A DNA stretch of 64,000 bases from an uncultured Parabacteroides sp. (GTDB lineage Bacteria > Bacteroidota > Bacteroidia > Bacteroidales > Tannerellaceae): positions 23,803 to 87,802 of the forward strand of contig URZO01000010.1 in the NCBI GenBank assembly GCA_900552465.1, in the 5' to 3' direction. The notes beneath the pieces were generated by a model. It did no database searches, was not told the DNA's origin, and saw only the letters and a program-made list of their open reading frames with translations. The translations under genes and the position numbers were made by a program. Shown piece after piece: positions 36,776-46,308 of the stretch (within the stretch, counting starts at the first letter, position 1; the number at the start of each line of letters is the position of its first letter).

Positions 36776-38392
36776 ATGATGATGAAAAAAGTGTATAAGG
36801 CTATTGTGTGCCTCTGTAGTGTCGTTACATCTCTTTCTGCTCAGGATCGTGTGGTCGAATTGACTAATCCGGATGAAAGTTGTACAAGTATTGCTGCCGG
36901 AAAGCTGGCTACAGCCGATGGTTCGGTTATGACATCCCAAACTTGCGACGGGACTTCGAGAACCTGGATGGAGGTTGTCCCCGCCCATACCTGGCCGGAT
37001 ACGGCGAAGGTCGATATCTATTGGGATCTCCGTCATACCGAAAGTAAAAACGACCGTTTGGGAGTGATCCTGAAAGGCTCTATTCCCCAGGTCCCTCATA
37101 CCTTCGCTTATTTGAACACCGGTTATCCTTGTATGAATGAAAAGCAGTTGGCGATGGGAGAAACGACAATCGTAGGACGTAAAGAACTGCGTAATCCGAA
37201 AGGGCTTTTCCATATAGAAGATCTGCAGGGAATCGCATTACAGCGTTGTAGCACAGCCCGTGAAGCGGTCTTGCTGATGGGACGCCTGGCTGAACAATAC
37301 GGGTATCGCGATGGAGGCGAATGCCTGACGGTTGCCGATAAAAAAGAACTTTGGTTCTTTGAGATTACCGGTGCCGGGCCGGATGATTCGGGAGCTTTAT
37401 GGGTGGCGCAACGCATACCGGACGATCATGTGACGGTGTCTGCTAATACGCCCCGTATCTCGGATGTGGATTTTAAGGATAAAGATAATTATATGTATAG
37501 CAAAGGGCTGAAAGAAAAAGCTCTTAAGTTGGGATATTGGGATGGAAAGGAACCGTTCAAATTCTGGAAAGTGATCCATGAGACAGGGAAGAAACCCTTT
37601 ACGATCCGCGATTTCTTTGTCCTGAAAACACTGGCTCCTTCTCTGGATCTGACGATGGATATGGAGGAGCTTCCTTTGTCTGTCAAGCCGGACCGGAAGG
37701 TGTCGCTGGCAGATATCAACCGTCTGCTGCGTGAAACATACGAGGGGACGGAGTGGGACATGACGAAAGATATGATGATCACGAAAAAGATCAAGGATAA
37801 AGACGGAGTGGAACGCGATACGACCTATAAAAGCCCTCTGGCGCAAAACTGGATGACGAACGACATGTTTGAATTCCTGAACGCGCAACGGGGTGAAGAG
37901 CGGAAGATCGAGAAACAACGTACGATATCGGTAGTCTGGTGTGCCTACTCCTTTGTGATACAATGTCGTGATTGGCTGCCGGATGAGGTAGGAGGCGTTT
38001 GTTGGTGGTCGGAAGACAATCCGGGCGAAAGTCCACGTGTTCCGTTGTTTGCCGGGATGACGGATGTCCCTGAGAGCTTTAAGGTCTGCGGACATAAACG
38101 TTACCGGCCGGATGCAGCCTTGTGGACATACCGCCGCACAAACCGGCTGGCCCAGGTCAGTTGGGGGCATGGCCGTAAGTTGATCGAGCCGGCCGTCCTT
38201 TCTTTTGAACAGAAAGCGGCAGACGAGATGCCTTTAGTCGAAAACAAAGTCTCAACCCTGATTGAAGAAGGCAAGGAAGATGAAGCCAAGGCCTATCTCA
38301 CCCGTTACTCATCCGACTTTATCTATTCCACTTTGCGCTGTTGGGAAGAGATGGAAGGAGAGCTTTGGCATAAGTTCGGGCGGGGATTCTGA
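36776..38392 (+). CDS. C69-family dipeptidase
   Basis: This 538-residue secreted Ntn-hydrolase-type peptidase has a signal sequence (KKVYKAIVCLCSVVTSLSAQ). The likely nucleophile is the cysteine in ESCTSIAAGKLATADGS, followed by the C69 motif SQTCDGTSRTWM. Further family segments are GGECLTVADKKELWFFEI and RVSANTPRI-like VSANTPRISDVDF. It would release dipeptides from imported or host peptides. Three successive ATG codons (36776, 36779, 36782) could start it. Confidence 0.9.
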   Translation: MMMKKVYKAIVCLCSVVTSLSAQDRVVELTNPDESCTSIAAGKLATADGSVMTSQTCDGTSRTWMEVVPAHTWPDTAKVDIYWDLRHTESKNDRLGVILKGSIPQVPHTFAYLNTGYPCMNEKQLAMGETTIVGRKELRNPKGLFHIEDLQGIALQRCSTAREAVLLMGRLAEQYGYRDGGECLTVADKKELWFFEITGAGPDDSGALWVAQRIPDDHVTVSANTPRISDVDFKDKDNYMYSKGLKEKALKLGYWDGKEPFKFWKVIHETGKKPFTIRDFFVLKTLAPSLDLTMDMEELPLSVKPDRKVSLADINRLLRETYEGTEWDMTKDMMITKKIKDKDGVERDTTYKSPLAQNWMTNDMFEFLNAQRGEERKIEKQRTISVVWCAYSFVIQCRDWLPDEVGGVCWWSEDNPGESPRVPLFAGMTDVPESFKVCGHKRYRPDAALWTYRRTNRLAQVSWGHGRKLIEPAVLSFEQKAADEMPLVENKVSTLIEEGKEDEAKAYLTRYSSDFIYSTLRCWEEMEGELWHKFGRGF

Positions 38393-38402
38393 TTGGAATC
38401 CC

Positions 38403-39323
38403 TTATTGTGAATTCTTTTTGGCTTTCTCTCTCTGTTTCTCGATCTCTTTCCGGTAAGAAAGCGGGTTTATGCCCGTCTTGCTTCTGAAAAAGTAGGAGA
38501 AGTAGTCGGCCGATTCGAAATTCAGTTTCATGGCAATGTCCTGTATCGACATATCCGTACTGCTTAGCAGATCTTTGATTTTACTGAGTTTCAGTTGTAA
38601 CATATATTGGTGAGGAGCGATTCCCGTATACTGTTTGAACGATTTCCTGAAGTTGGAATAGCTCATGTTAATCGATTTCGCAACATCTTCGGGAGTAAAC
38701 TTGTCGTAGATATTCTCACGCATCAAGACGCAGGCTTCCTGTATTTTCTGCATGGAAGGCGAACCTGAGTCCTGGTTTTTGCTGATGGAATAGATCAGGC
38801 CTATCGTATGCATGACAATTCCGGCTAACACAGCCTGGAATCCGGTCCGCTGTGCCCTGGCACAGTCAAGCATTTCCCCGAAATGCTTGACTATTTGATC
38901 GTTCATGCCGACATGAAATATAGGGTTTGTATTATTGACAATCCTATTTAATAAATTTTCAAAATATTCTCCGTGGAATGTAACGTAATATTCGTCCCAT
39001 CCGACCTTGGGTTTAGGTTGATAACTATGCCATTGTCCCGGGAAAATAAAAAAAGCGTCACCCTTGGACAGTTTCTTTTCCGGACAGGTTATGGAAGAAA
39101 AGGTCCCTTCTCCTTTTATAATGTATACTAATGCATATTCATCAATGATTCTTCCCCGCTCGGGATTAAATGTATATCCGATCGGATGTCCTTTGAGAGG
39201 ATAGCTGTCTTTTGAGTCAATAGATTGAAATCCAATGCCGCTGATAGACATGTTCCAGATGTTTTCATCATTATTTGTCGGCAAGTACTTAATGACATTA
39301 TGTTTGCTACGGTCAAAATCCAT
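38403..39323 (-). CDS. AraC-family transcriptional regulator
   Basis: This 306-residue protein has an N-terminal cupin-like ligand-binding half (YALVYIIKGEGTF, FFIFPGQWHSYQP). Two C-terminal HTH motifs lie in FTPEDVAKSINMSYSNFRK and MSIQDIAMKLNFESADYFS. I chose ATG 39323 rather than the ATG at 39443 because a strong promoter lies between them, so the longer form could not be translated from that transcript. It is divergent from susC and the likely activator of this utilisation region. Confidence 0.88.
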   Translation of the reverse strand: MDFDRSKHNVIKYLPTNNDENIWNMSISGIGFQSIDSKDSYPLKGHPIGYTFNPERGRIIDEYALVYIIKGEGTFSSITCPEKKLSKGDAFFIFPGQWHSYQPKPKVGWDEYYVTFHGEYFENLLNRIVNNTNPIFHVGMNDQIVKHFGEMLDCARAQRTGFQAVLAGIVMHTIGLIYSISKNQDSGSPSMQKIQEACVLMRENIYDKFTPEDVAKSINMSYSNFRKSFKQYTGIAPHQYMLQLKLSKIKDLLSSTDMSIQDIAMKLNFESADYFSYFFRSKTGINPLSYRKEIEKQREKAKKNSQ

Positions 39324-39392
39324 TTGATATTTATTTTTGGTATTTCCGGATAAAATGTATTCTTGAGGGTGAATAGCCTTTATCTCTGTATA

Positions 39393-39423
39393 CAAAGATA
39401 TTAAATTTATTACATCTGTCAAA
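39393..39423 (-). promoter_or_regulatory. Promoter of the AraC-family regulator
   Basis: On the minus strand TTTG (39423-39420), 19 bases, then TATCTTTG (39400-39393): a full match to the Bacteroidetes consensus. Transcription would start near 39386, leaving about 60 bases before ATG 39323. Confidence 0.75.
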
Positions 39424-39521
39424 AACCGAGGGAAAAATATCATTTTTTCATGATTATAAATACAACAAAGGCGGATATTTGTGAAAATAAATATCGTTTA
39501 ACCTAATAAAGTTTGGAGATT

Positions 39522-42500
39522 ATGAGAAATCGAATTCTATTATTGCTATGTTTCCTATGCGTAGGATTGCAGGCATTTGCCCAGATTTCTATTTCAGGAA
39601 AGGTGGTTGATGCAGGAGGTTTGGAACTTCCAGGCGTAAATGTGATGGTAAAAGGGACGACTGTCGGTACGTTGACCGATGGTGATGGAATGTTTACAAT
39701 TCCTGATGTTCCGGGTGGCAGCAATGCCGTATTGGTCTTTTCTTATGTCGGCTTTCAGCCGCAGGAAGTAAAGGTCGGGAATGCCAAGAATCTGACTGTG
39801 AAGTTGCAGGAAGATAATATGGCTTTGGATGAGGTTGTTGTTGTAGGTTATGGAACATCTCGTAAAAGAGATTTGGCAGGTTCTATTTCCAGTGTTAAAT
39901 TGGATGATTCTCCACTGACTCAGTTGGCCAATGTGAATGCTTTGGTGGCTCTGTCAAGTAAGATTCCGGGGTTTAGCTATGCTCCGACAACAAGTGCTGG
40001 CGGTGATAATACTTCATCGATGACGATTCGTGGTATGAATTCTGTGATTACGAGTGTTGAAGAATCGAGTCTGAATAAGCCATTGCTGGTTGTCGACGGT
40101 TCTATCTTCAATGGTAGTATCAATGAGATTGCCATGACGGACATCGAGTCTATCGATGTATTGAAGGATGCAAGTTCTGCGGCTATTTATGGTTCTCGTT
40201 CTGCAAACGGTGTAATCATTATTACGACAAAACGCGGACGTTCTTCCAAGCCGACGATCAATCTGGATGCTTATTATGGTATTCAGAGCTGGTCAAGAAA
40301 GCCGAAGATGGTGACGGATCCGAAAGAGTTCCTCAGCCGCCGCCGCGAAGCTATGATTGCAGACGGTACGCTTGACCCCAGTGTCGGCACAGATGCAGCT
40401 CAGTTGCTGAATGCTGAAGAATATGAGGTATACCAGGCAGGCGGTTGGATCGACTGGATCGACGATGTTTCTCAGAATGCACAGATTCAGAATTATAATC
40501 TGAGTATTTCTGGAAATGCTTCCGACAAGGTTAATTATTATTTGTCTGCCGGCTATATGAAACAGGATGGTCTGATTGTCGGTGACAATTATAAGAAACT
40601 GACCTTTATGGCTAAGTTGGATGCTAAAGTTACGGATTGGTTGACAGTCGGTATGCGCGCATCCTATTATAATGCTTCCAATCCCGGACAGATTGCCAAT
40701 ATCCAGTCTGCGACCTGGTTGTCTCCGTATAGTAAGAAATATGTAACGATAGACGGATATACTGACTGGTATACCCGGTATGCAAATGGAACGACTGCCA
40801 GTCCTTATTGGAGCTCTTCGGAAACGACTTCTTATTTGTGGACAGATCGTGACCGCGATTATGATAACCTAAACGGTACGGGGTTCTTGCAGATCGACTT
40901 CCCGTTCCTGAAGGGGTTGAGCTATAAGTTCACCATGAATGCTGTGAAAAACACCAGCAATATCGATGAGTTTGTCAATCCGCAGTATTTTCTGGATACT
41001 CGTAGTGTGGATGACTTGTCTGATCCATATAAATTTGTCAATCAGGCTAATGGTAAATCTGAGATTAATCAGCGTTATACCTGGACAATGGATAATGTGT
41101 TCACATATACGACTGATTTCGGAAAGAACCACCTCGATGCCATGGTCGGTTATACACGTGATGCTACACATAAAGACCAGTTGAAGACTGCTTACAGCGG
41201 TTTCAAACTGCCGACGGTATTAGGACAGTACGGACAGAATCTGGCAACTACACAGCAGATTAACAAAACGCTGGAAGAATGGCAGAACGTCGGTTACATG
41301 GCTCGTGTAAATTATAATTATGCCAACAGGTATTATTTGACGGCTAACTTCCGTCGTGACGGCTTCTCCGGATTTGCCAAAGGTAATAAGTGGGCTAATT
41401 TCCCGGGTGTATCGGCTGCCTGGACACTTTCCCAGGAAGATTTTATGAAAGATGTAATTCCGGGAATGACTTTCCTGAAATTAAGAGGTTCTTACGGTTT
41501 GACAGGTAACCAGAGCATCGATGCTTATGCTACATTAGCAACGGTTGCTTCCGGCTATACATGGTATGATCAATCCGCTCTTTATATCTATCAGAACTCA
41601 TTGGCAAATGAAGAATTGACATGGGCTACGACCAAGACTGGAAACTTCGGTCTTGATTTCGGTCTCCTCAATGGCCGCCTCTCAGGTTCTATCGATGTTT
41701 ATAAATCCAAGACGGAAGATATGTTGCTGAGCCGTTCGTTGCCTTATATGACTGGCTTTACAAGCAGTAAATATAACGCAGGTGAAGTCATGAACCGGGG
41801 TGTTGAAATCGTATTGAACTCCGTGAACATTGAAGGGGACGGTAAAGAAAACCTTCGTTGGGAATCCGGATTGACATTCTATCGCAATAAGAACAAGCTG
41901 GTTCATCTATTCGGTAAAGATGCAAATGGTGTAGAATCGAACGATACGGGTAATGCCGTTACTTATGGCTATGAAGCCTATCGTGCTCTGGTAATCGGCG
42001 AATCGATCAACGCGGCATGGGATTTGAAGATGTTAGGTATTTTCCAGTCACAGCAGGAAATCGATAATTACGTAGATGCAAAAGGTAATAAGATCCAACC
42101 GGACGCCGTACCGGGTGATATCAAGTTCCTGGACTATAACGGTGATGGTAAGATCAGCACGGACGACCGCCATTGCATTGGCGATATGGACCCGTTGTTT
42201 ACGATCAACCTGAGCAATACATTAAGCTGGAAGAACTTCTCCTTGTACTTCAACTTCCGTTGGGATGCAGGTAACAGCAGCCATTTTATCGGTAGCGACC
42301 CGTACGGTAATTACCATAATACGGCTACAACGTCAGGTGCCCAGCTGAAAGTGGCTCCCTGGAGTGAAAACAATCCGACAAATGATCATCCGCGTCTGAG
42401 CTATGTGAACTCTTATTCTTATTATTTCTGGTCACAGCGCCAGTATTTGAAGCTGAAAGATTTGAGTTTCTCATATACATTCGATCAGCCCTGGGTGAAG

Positions 42501-42680
42501 AAGGCTAATATTCAGAATTTACGCCTTTATGTCAGCGGAACAGACTTGTTCACGATCACAGGCTGGTCCGGTTTGGATCCTGAAACAGGCGGTACGATTG
42601 CTGCTGGTCCTGGTAGTAACCGTTACGGCAGTAAACCTTCGTTTAGAACATTTACAATTGGTGCTAATATAACATTCTAA
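39522..42680 (+). CDS. SusC-like TonB-dependent outer membrane transporter
   Basis: This 1052-residue protein starts at ATG 39522, preceded by GGAG, with signal peptide MRNRILLLLCFLCVGLQAFA. A carboxypeptidase-like domain (ISGKVVDAGGLELPGVNV) and a plug with DEVVVVGYG and SIDVLKDASSAAIYGSRSANG follow, then a beta-barrel ending in FRTFTIGANITF. It imports oligosaccharides with its SusD partner 12 bases downstream. The -7-like GATATTTG (39473-39480) is only a weak promoter match. Confidence 0.96.
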   Translation: MRNRILLLLCFLCVGLQAFAQISISGKVVDAGGLELPGVNVMVKGTTVGTLTDGDGMFTIPDVPGGSNAVLVFSYVGFQPQEVKVGNAKNLTVKLQEDNMALDEVVVVGYGTSRKRDLAGSISSVKLDDSPLTQLANVNALVALSSKIPGFSYAPTTSAGGDNTSSMTIRGMNSVITSVEESSLNKPLLVVDGSIFNGSINEIAMTDIESIDVLKDASSAAIYGSRSANGVIIITTKRGRSSKPTINLDAYYGIQSWSRKPKMVTDPKEFLSRRREAMIADGTLDPSVGTDAAQLLNAEEYEVYQAGGWIDWIDDVSQNAQIQNYNLSISGNASDKVNYYLSAGYMKQDGLIVGDNYKKLTFMAKLDAKVTDWLTVGMRASYYNASNPGQIANIQSATWLSPYSKKYVTIDGYTDWYTRYANGTTASPYWSSSETTSYLWTDRDRDYDNLNGTGFLQIDFPFLKGLSYKFTMNAVKNTSNIDEFVNPQYFLDTRSVDDLSDPYKFVNQANGKSEINQRYTWTMDNVFTYTTDFGKNHLDAMVGYTRDATHKDQLKTAYSGFKLPTVLGQYGQNLATTQQINKTLEEWQNVGYMARVNYNYANRYYLTANFRRDGFSGFAKGNKWANFPGVSAAWTLSQEDFMKDVIPGMTFLKLRGSYGLTGNQSIDAYATLATVASGYTWYDQSALYIYQNSLANEELTWATTKTGNFGLDFGLLNGRLSGSIDVYKSKTEDMLLSRSLPYMTGFTSSKYNAGEVMNRGVEIVLNSVNIEGDGKENLRWESGLTFYRNKNKLVHLFGKDANGVESNDTGNAVTYGYEAYRALVIGESINAAWDLKMLGIFQSQQEIDNYVDAKGNKIQPDAVPGDIKFLDYNGDGKISTDDRHCIGDMDPLFTINLSNTLSWKNFSLYFNFRWDAGNSSHFIGSDPYGNYHNTATTSGAQLKVAPWSENNPTNDHPRLSYVNSYSYYFWSQRQYLKLKDLSFSYTFDQPWVKKANIQNLRLYVSGTDLFTITGWSGLDPETGGTIAAGPGSNRYGSKPSFRTFTIGANITF

Positions 42681-42692
42681 AATTGAACGGAT

Positions 42693-44537
42693 ATGAAAAT
42701 CAAAAATATATTATTAGGAACGGTTGTCAGCTCTCTGTCCCTGGTCGGATTTGTAAGTTGTGACAATGATTTCCTGGAAGAGAAGTCTTATGAGTATACT
42801 TCTGCTACTTCCTATAATACACCTGCAGAGTTGGATATGGCTATCGGATACTTGCACGGACGTATCCAGTATCTGATGTATGGCCAGTGGGGTGCCCACA
42901 ACTATTTTATGACCGGTTTGGGACTGGATACATTCTGTAATACCGATCAAGGTTTCATTACAAGTAACTGGAAGACGTTTACTCCTAATGAACCCGGTTA
43001 TTCCCGTCACTGGTATGAAAATCTGTGCAGTATTATTCATCAATCCAATATCATTATTCAGGCGATCGATACTCGCGATATAAAGTGGGATAGTGAAACA
43101 CAGAAGAACCAGATAAGAGCGGAAGCTATTTTCTTCCGTGCTTTCGGACATCGTTGTCTGGCTGGTATGTACGGAGATTCTCCCATTATGCTTGAACCGG
43201 CTCTTTCAGCTAAAGTAGACTATGTCCGTTCTCCGCGTAAAGAGGTATGGGAACAGTGTGTGAAAGACTTTGAATGGGCTTCGGAGAACTTGCCTCTAAC
43301 TACTACACAAACAGGCCGTATTGTGAAAGCTGCTGCCGATCATATGTTGGCAGAGGTTGCTATCAGTGTCGGAGATTATGATAAAGCGATTGCAGCTGCG
43401 AATAGAGTAATTAGTGGAGCTGACGGTGATTATCATTTGATGACCGAACGTTTTGGAACCCGTGCCGGTGAAGCTACAGACCGTTACGGTAACCCGCATA
43501 GCTCTTATTGGGATTTGTTCCGTATGGGTAATTTTAACTACCAGGAAGGCAATAAAGAAGCCATCTGGGTATGCCAGTATGATTATGAAGGTCGTATTGG
43601 TGGTACCGGTGGCGGTGGCGTTGTCGGTTGGGCTTCTGCTCCTGCTAAATGCTACATCGAGAATTCATTCCTTTCCAATTTCTATAATGTGGACAAAAAG
43701 AGAACTTTGTCGAATGGCGAGGTTATCCAAATCTTTGGCTGGGGTAGCGTGACGTTTACGAACAGCAAAAGCGATTACGATGCAAACATCAACAAATCGA
43801 ATGTTGCGACTGATTCTGTCGGTTATGGCGGCGGCGGTCTTTGTCATCCGACCGAATGGTTCTTAGGTGATCTCTGGAAAAACAGTGGAAGCGACGTTCG
43901 TGGTTCGGAAGAGATGATCCAGCGTAATTTGTATCAATCGGGTGGTAAGCCCTGGAGAGAAGCGATAGATGAAGCGAAGGCTTTATACCAGGCAAAAGTA
44001 GCTGCCGGTGACCCGGATGCAAGTTTGTATGAAATCATGGCAAGTGATACGACTACGCTTTATCCGCGTATCTGGAAGTTTACTACGGATAAGCATGTAG
44101 ACGGTGATTATCGCCGCTATGATCCGGACTGGTATATGATCCGTATGGCAGAAACTTACCTGCTGTTGGCTGAAGCATATTTGAATAAGGGAGATAAGGC
44201 AAGTGCCGCCGATGCAATTAATGTTGTTCGTGCCCGCGCCAAAGCTCCGTTGTGTACTGCTTCCGATGTAACGATCGATTATATCCTGGATGAGCGTGCC
44301 CGTGAATTGTATGGTGAAGAACACCGTGCCGTTACATTGTCTCGTTTGTCTACAAAGGAAAACCCTGTATTGGTTCAGCGCGTACGCAAATATGGTTATC
44401 GTTTCCCGGCTGCTTCGAACGAAGAGTTGAAGGGTAAAGGACCGAATATCCAGGACTATCAGTGGGTATATCCGATCCCGTATCAGGTTGTCGAAGCTAA
44501 TTCTGGTGCAGATTTCCCGCAGAATGAAGGCTATTGA
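42693..44537 (+). CDS. SusD-like glycan-binding surface lipoprotein
   Basis: This 614-residue lipoprotein has a lipobox LVGFVSC and N-terminal DNDFLEEK, the SusD entry sequence. TPR-like helices include ADHMLAEVAISVGDYDKAI and the C-terminal MAETYLLLAEAYLNKGDKA and ERARELYGEEHRAVTLSR. It caps the SusC barrel and binds the glycan. No surface glycan-binding protein gene follows; instead a strong terminator ends the pair. Confidence 0.96.
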   Translation: MKIKNILLGTVVSSLSLVGFVSCDNDFLEEKSYEYTSATSYNTPAELDMAIGYLHGRIQYLMYGQWGAHNYFMTGLGLDTFCNTDQGFITSNWKTFTPNEPGYSRHWYENLCSIIHQSNIIIQAIDTRDIKWDSETQKNQIRAEAIFFRAFGHRCLAGMYGDSPIMLEPALSAKVDYVRSPRKEVWEQCVKDFEWASENLPLTTTQTGRIVKAAADHMLAEVAISVGDYDKAIAAANRVISGADGDYHLMTERFGTRAGEATDRYGNPHSSYWDLFRMGNFNYQEGNKEAIWVCQYDYEGRIGGTGGGGVVGWASAPAKCYIENSFLSNFYNVDKKRTLSNGEVIQIFGWGSVTFTNSKSDYDANINKSNVATDSVGYGGGGLCHPTEWFLGDLWKNSGSDVRGSEEMIQRNLYQSGGKPWREAIDEAKALYQAKVAAGDPDASLYEIMASDTTTLYPRIWKFTTDKHVDGDYRRYDPDWYMIRMAETYLLLAEAYLNKGDKASAADAINVVRARAKAPLCTASDVTIDYILDERARELYGEEHRAVTLSRLSTKENPVLVQRVRKYGYRFPAASNEELKGKGPNIQDYQWVYPIPYQVVEANSGADFPQNEGY

Positions 44538-44561
44538 TTAGTACTATCTGTATAAATAATG

Positions 44562-44593
44562 AAAGCCCGGTTGCAGCAATGCAACCGGGCTTT
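44562..44593. terminator. Rho-independent terminator after susD
   Basis: A 14-bp perfect stem AAAGCCCGGTTGCA / TGCAACCGGGCTTT with loop GCAA, flanked by T on the right and A on the left, between susD and the convergent membrane-protein gene. Confidence 0.85.
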
Positions 44594-44608
44594 TCTATTA
44601 TAGAAGGA

Positions 44609-46294
44609 TCAGGCAGTACGGACGAACCCGTAGTACCAATATGTATTGCCGTACTTCTGTCTGAGCACATGATCCGTATTCGGACGCTGGGACATCAGTA
44701 CGCCAAACTCCTCGAAGGCCTGTCTGCAGGCTGGCGTTACGGGATAGGTCTTTGTCGCACCTGACTGGGGAAACATAAGATCCACCACTAAAAGGGCTTC
44801 CTGGTAATGAACCGGAATCGGTTCACCTTGCGGGAAATATTGTTGGAACAAGCTGTAGAAACCTTTCAGGTCTTTACCTAAAAGAACGCCGCATAACAGG
44901 TAATCGAGCGCTTTGCGGTTGGTCGTATCTGCCTTGACAGCCTGTGTCAACAGGATCATAGGCGATGAGGCATCTATGATGAAGTCTTCCCTGTATCCCT
45001 TTTCCTGTTTCTCCGGCCGGTAGGAAAGACGGTTCATGCGTTCCTGCACCCATTGGTTGTGGCAGGTGGATGTATTCAGTATTTTCAGGTATTTCTCAGC
45101 CAGAGCCGCCTCGCCGAATTCAATCTGCCAGTCGGCCATTCTTCGGAGGCGGGAGAAGGTAAGCCCTTGCGGAGACATGGCGTTGGCCTGTGTCAGTTGA
45201 TGAAGGGCTTCATGCTTCAATCCGATAGCGTAAGCGAAAAGACTGTTGAAGTTAGCCCCGTCCGGCTCATCTGCGGGCAGGTAGATACGGTCTGCCGACT
45301 GGACCGGATAATGGAAAAGCTGTTCCGGCAGACTCCCCTTTTCGCAGAGGGCAAGCATGAGGTAAGGATGATAGTAAGCATCAGCTGTACCTTTGGTTTC
45401 GATTGTTTGAAGGACCTCTTCCCATTGTTGTTCTTCCGTATAGCGTTGTACGGCCAGCCTTCTTTCCCTTTCCCGGTTCGGGGAAGAATAAATGCTGTAA
45501 CAGCCGAATGCCAGTAACAGAACCGGGAAGGATAACGTAACATAGCGGTTCCCTTTCCATTTAGAAAGCAGTACCGGACAAACCGGAAGCAGGAATAAAG
45601 CATAATACAGGTAAGTGAATCGCATTTCGTATGCCTGGCCGGTAAATGTATATAATTGGTTTCCGGGTGTATAATAAACGAAATTCTGCCATAGCAGGGG
45701 CCATACGCCGGCAAGCGCCAGGGCTATGACAGGCAGTACTGGAAATCCCTTCTGCCTGAAGAAAATCCATTCTGCCGCCAAAGCGTAGAGATACAACAGT
45801 AGCATGCAATATGCCGGCAATAACAAATACAACAAAGGCATGGCTATCAACAAAGCGATATGGCGAATCCGGCGGTTTCCGATAGAAAGATAAAAAGCGA
45901 GTGCCAGCAGGAAAGTCCCGTATTGTAGCACTGCCGATACATTCCAGGCATATTGGTAGATACAGAACATAACGACCGGGATCGTGATCTGCCACCCGTG
46001 TTGCATGGCCTTCCATTTATGCAGATAAAAAAGAGTGACGATAGCCGTAAGTGTCAGTAGTCCTGTCTCAACGAAAAGTCCTGCTGTTAGCGGACGATAG
46101 AACTGAGTCAGAAAGTTGGTCAGCAGATTATTCCAGCCGGCAGGAGCCAGCAGATAACCTTGCAGGTAGTCGTCGGTTGCCAGGAACAGCCCGCTCGCCT
46201 CCTGGTAACGGATATATTCGGGATAAAACAGGTATTCGATAACAAATACATAAACAGCCGACAGAACCAGAAGTATGATGTTTTCTTTTTTCAT
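44609..46294 (-). CDS. Polytopic membrane protein of unknown function (DUF6057-like)
   Basis: This 561-residue protein starts at ATG 46294 (MKKENIILLVLSAVYVFVI), 14 bases after the PD40 lipoprotein stop; a longer reading would run inside that gene. About nine hydrophobic helices fill residues 1-330. The C-terminal half is soluble with helical repeats (HEALHQLTQANAMSPQGLTF, then AALAEKYLKILNTSTC). It resembles Bacteroidetes proteins grouped as DUF6057, a call made from memory of the family. It likely works with the lipoprotein encoded before it. Confidence 0.7.
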   Translation of the reverse strand: MKKENIILLVLSAVYVFVIEYLFYPEYIRYQEASGLFLATDDYLQGYLLAPAGWNNLLTNFLTQFYRPLTAGLFVETGLLTLTAIVTLFYLHKWKAMQHGWQITIPVVMFCIYQYAWNVSAVLQYGTFLLALAFYLSIGNRRIRHIALLIAMPLLYLLLPAYCMLLLYLYALAAEWIFFRQKGFPVLPVIALALAGVWPLLWQNFVYYTPGNQLYTFTGQAYEMRFTYLYYALFLLPVCPVLLSKWKGNRYVTLSFPVLLLAFGCYSIYSSPNRERERRLAVQRYTEEQQWEEVLQTIETKGTADAYYHPYLMLALCEKGSLPEQLFHYPVQSADRIYLPADEPDGANFNSLFAYAIGLKHEALHQLTQANAMSPQGLTFSRLRRMADWQIEFGEAALAEKYLKILNTSTCHNQWVQERMNRLSYRPEKQEKGYREDFIIDASSPMILLTQAVKADTTNRKALDYLLCGVLLGKDLKGFYSLFQQYFPQGEPIPVHYQEALLVVDLMFPQSGATKTYPVTPACRQAFEEFGVLMSQRPNTDHVLRQKYGNTYWYYGFVRTA

Positions 46295-46308
46295 TTTTAC
46301 GAATATCT

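Noticed and set aside
39473..39480. GATATTTG as the susC promoter box
   Set aside because: The first base departs from TAnnTTTG and there is no TTTG at the expected distance; activation by the AraC protein or another sigma factor may explain it, so it was not listed as a promoter.
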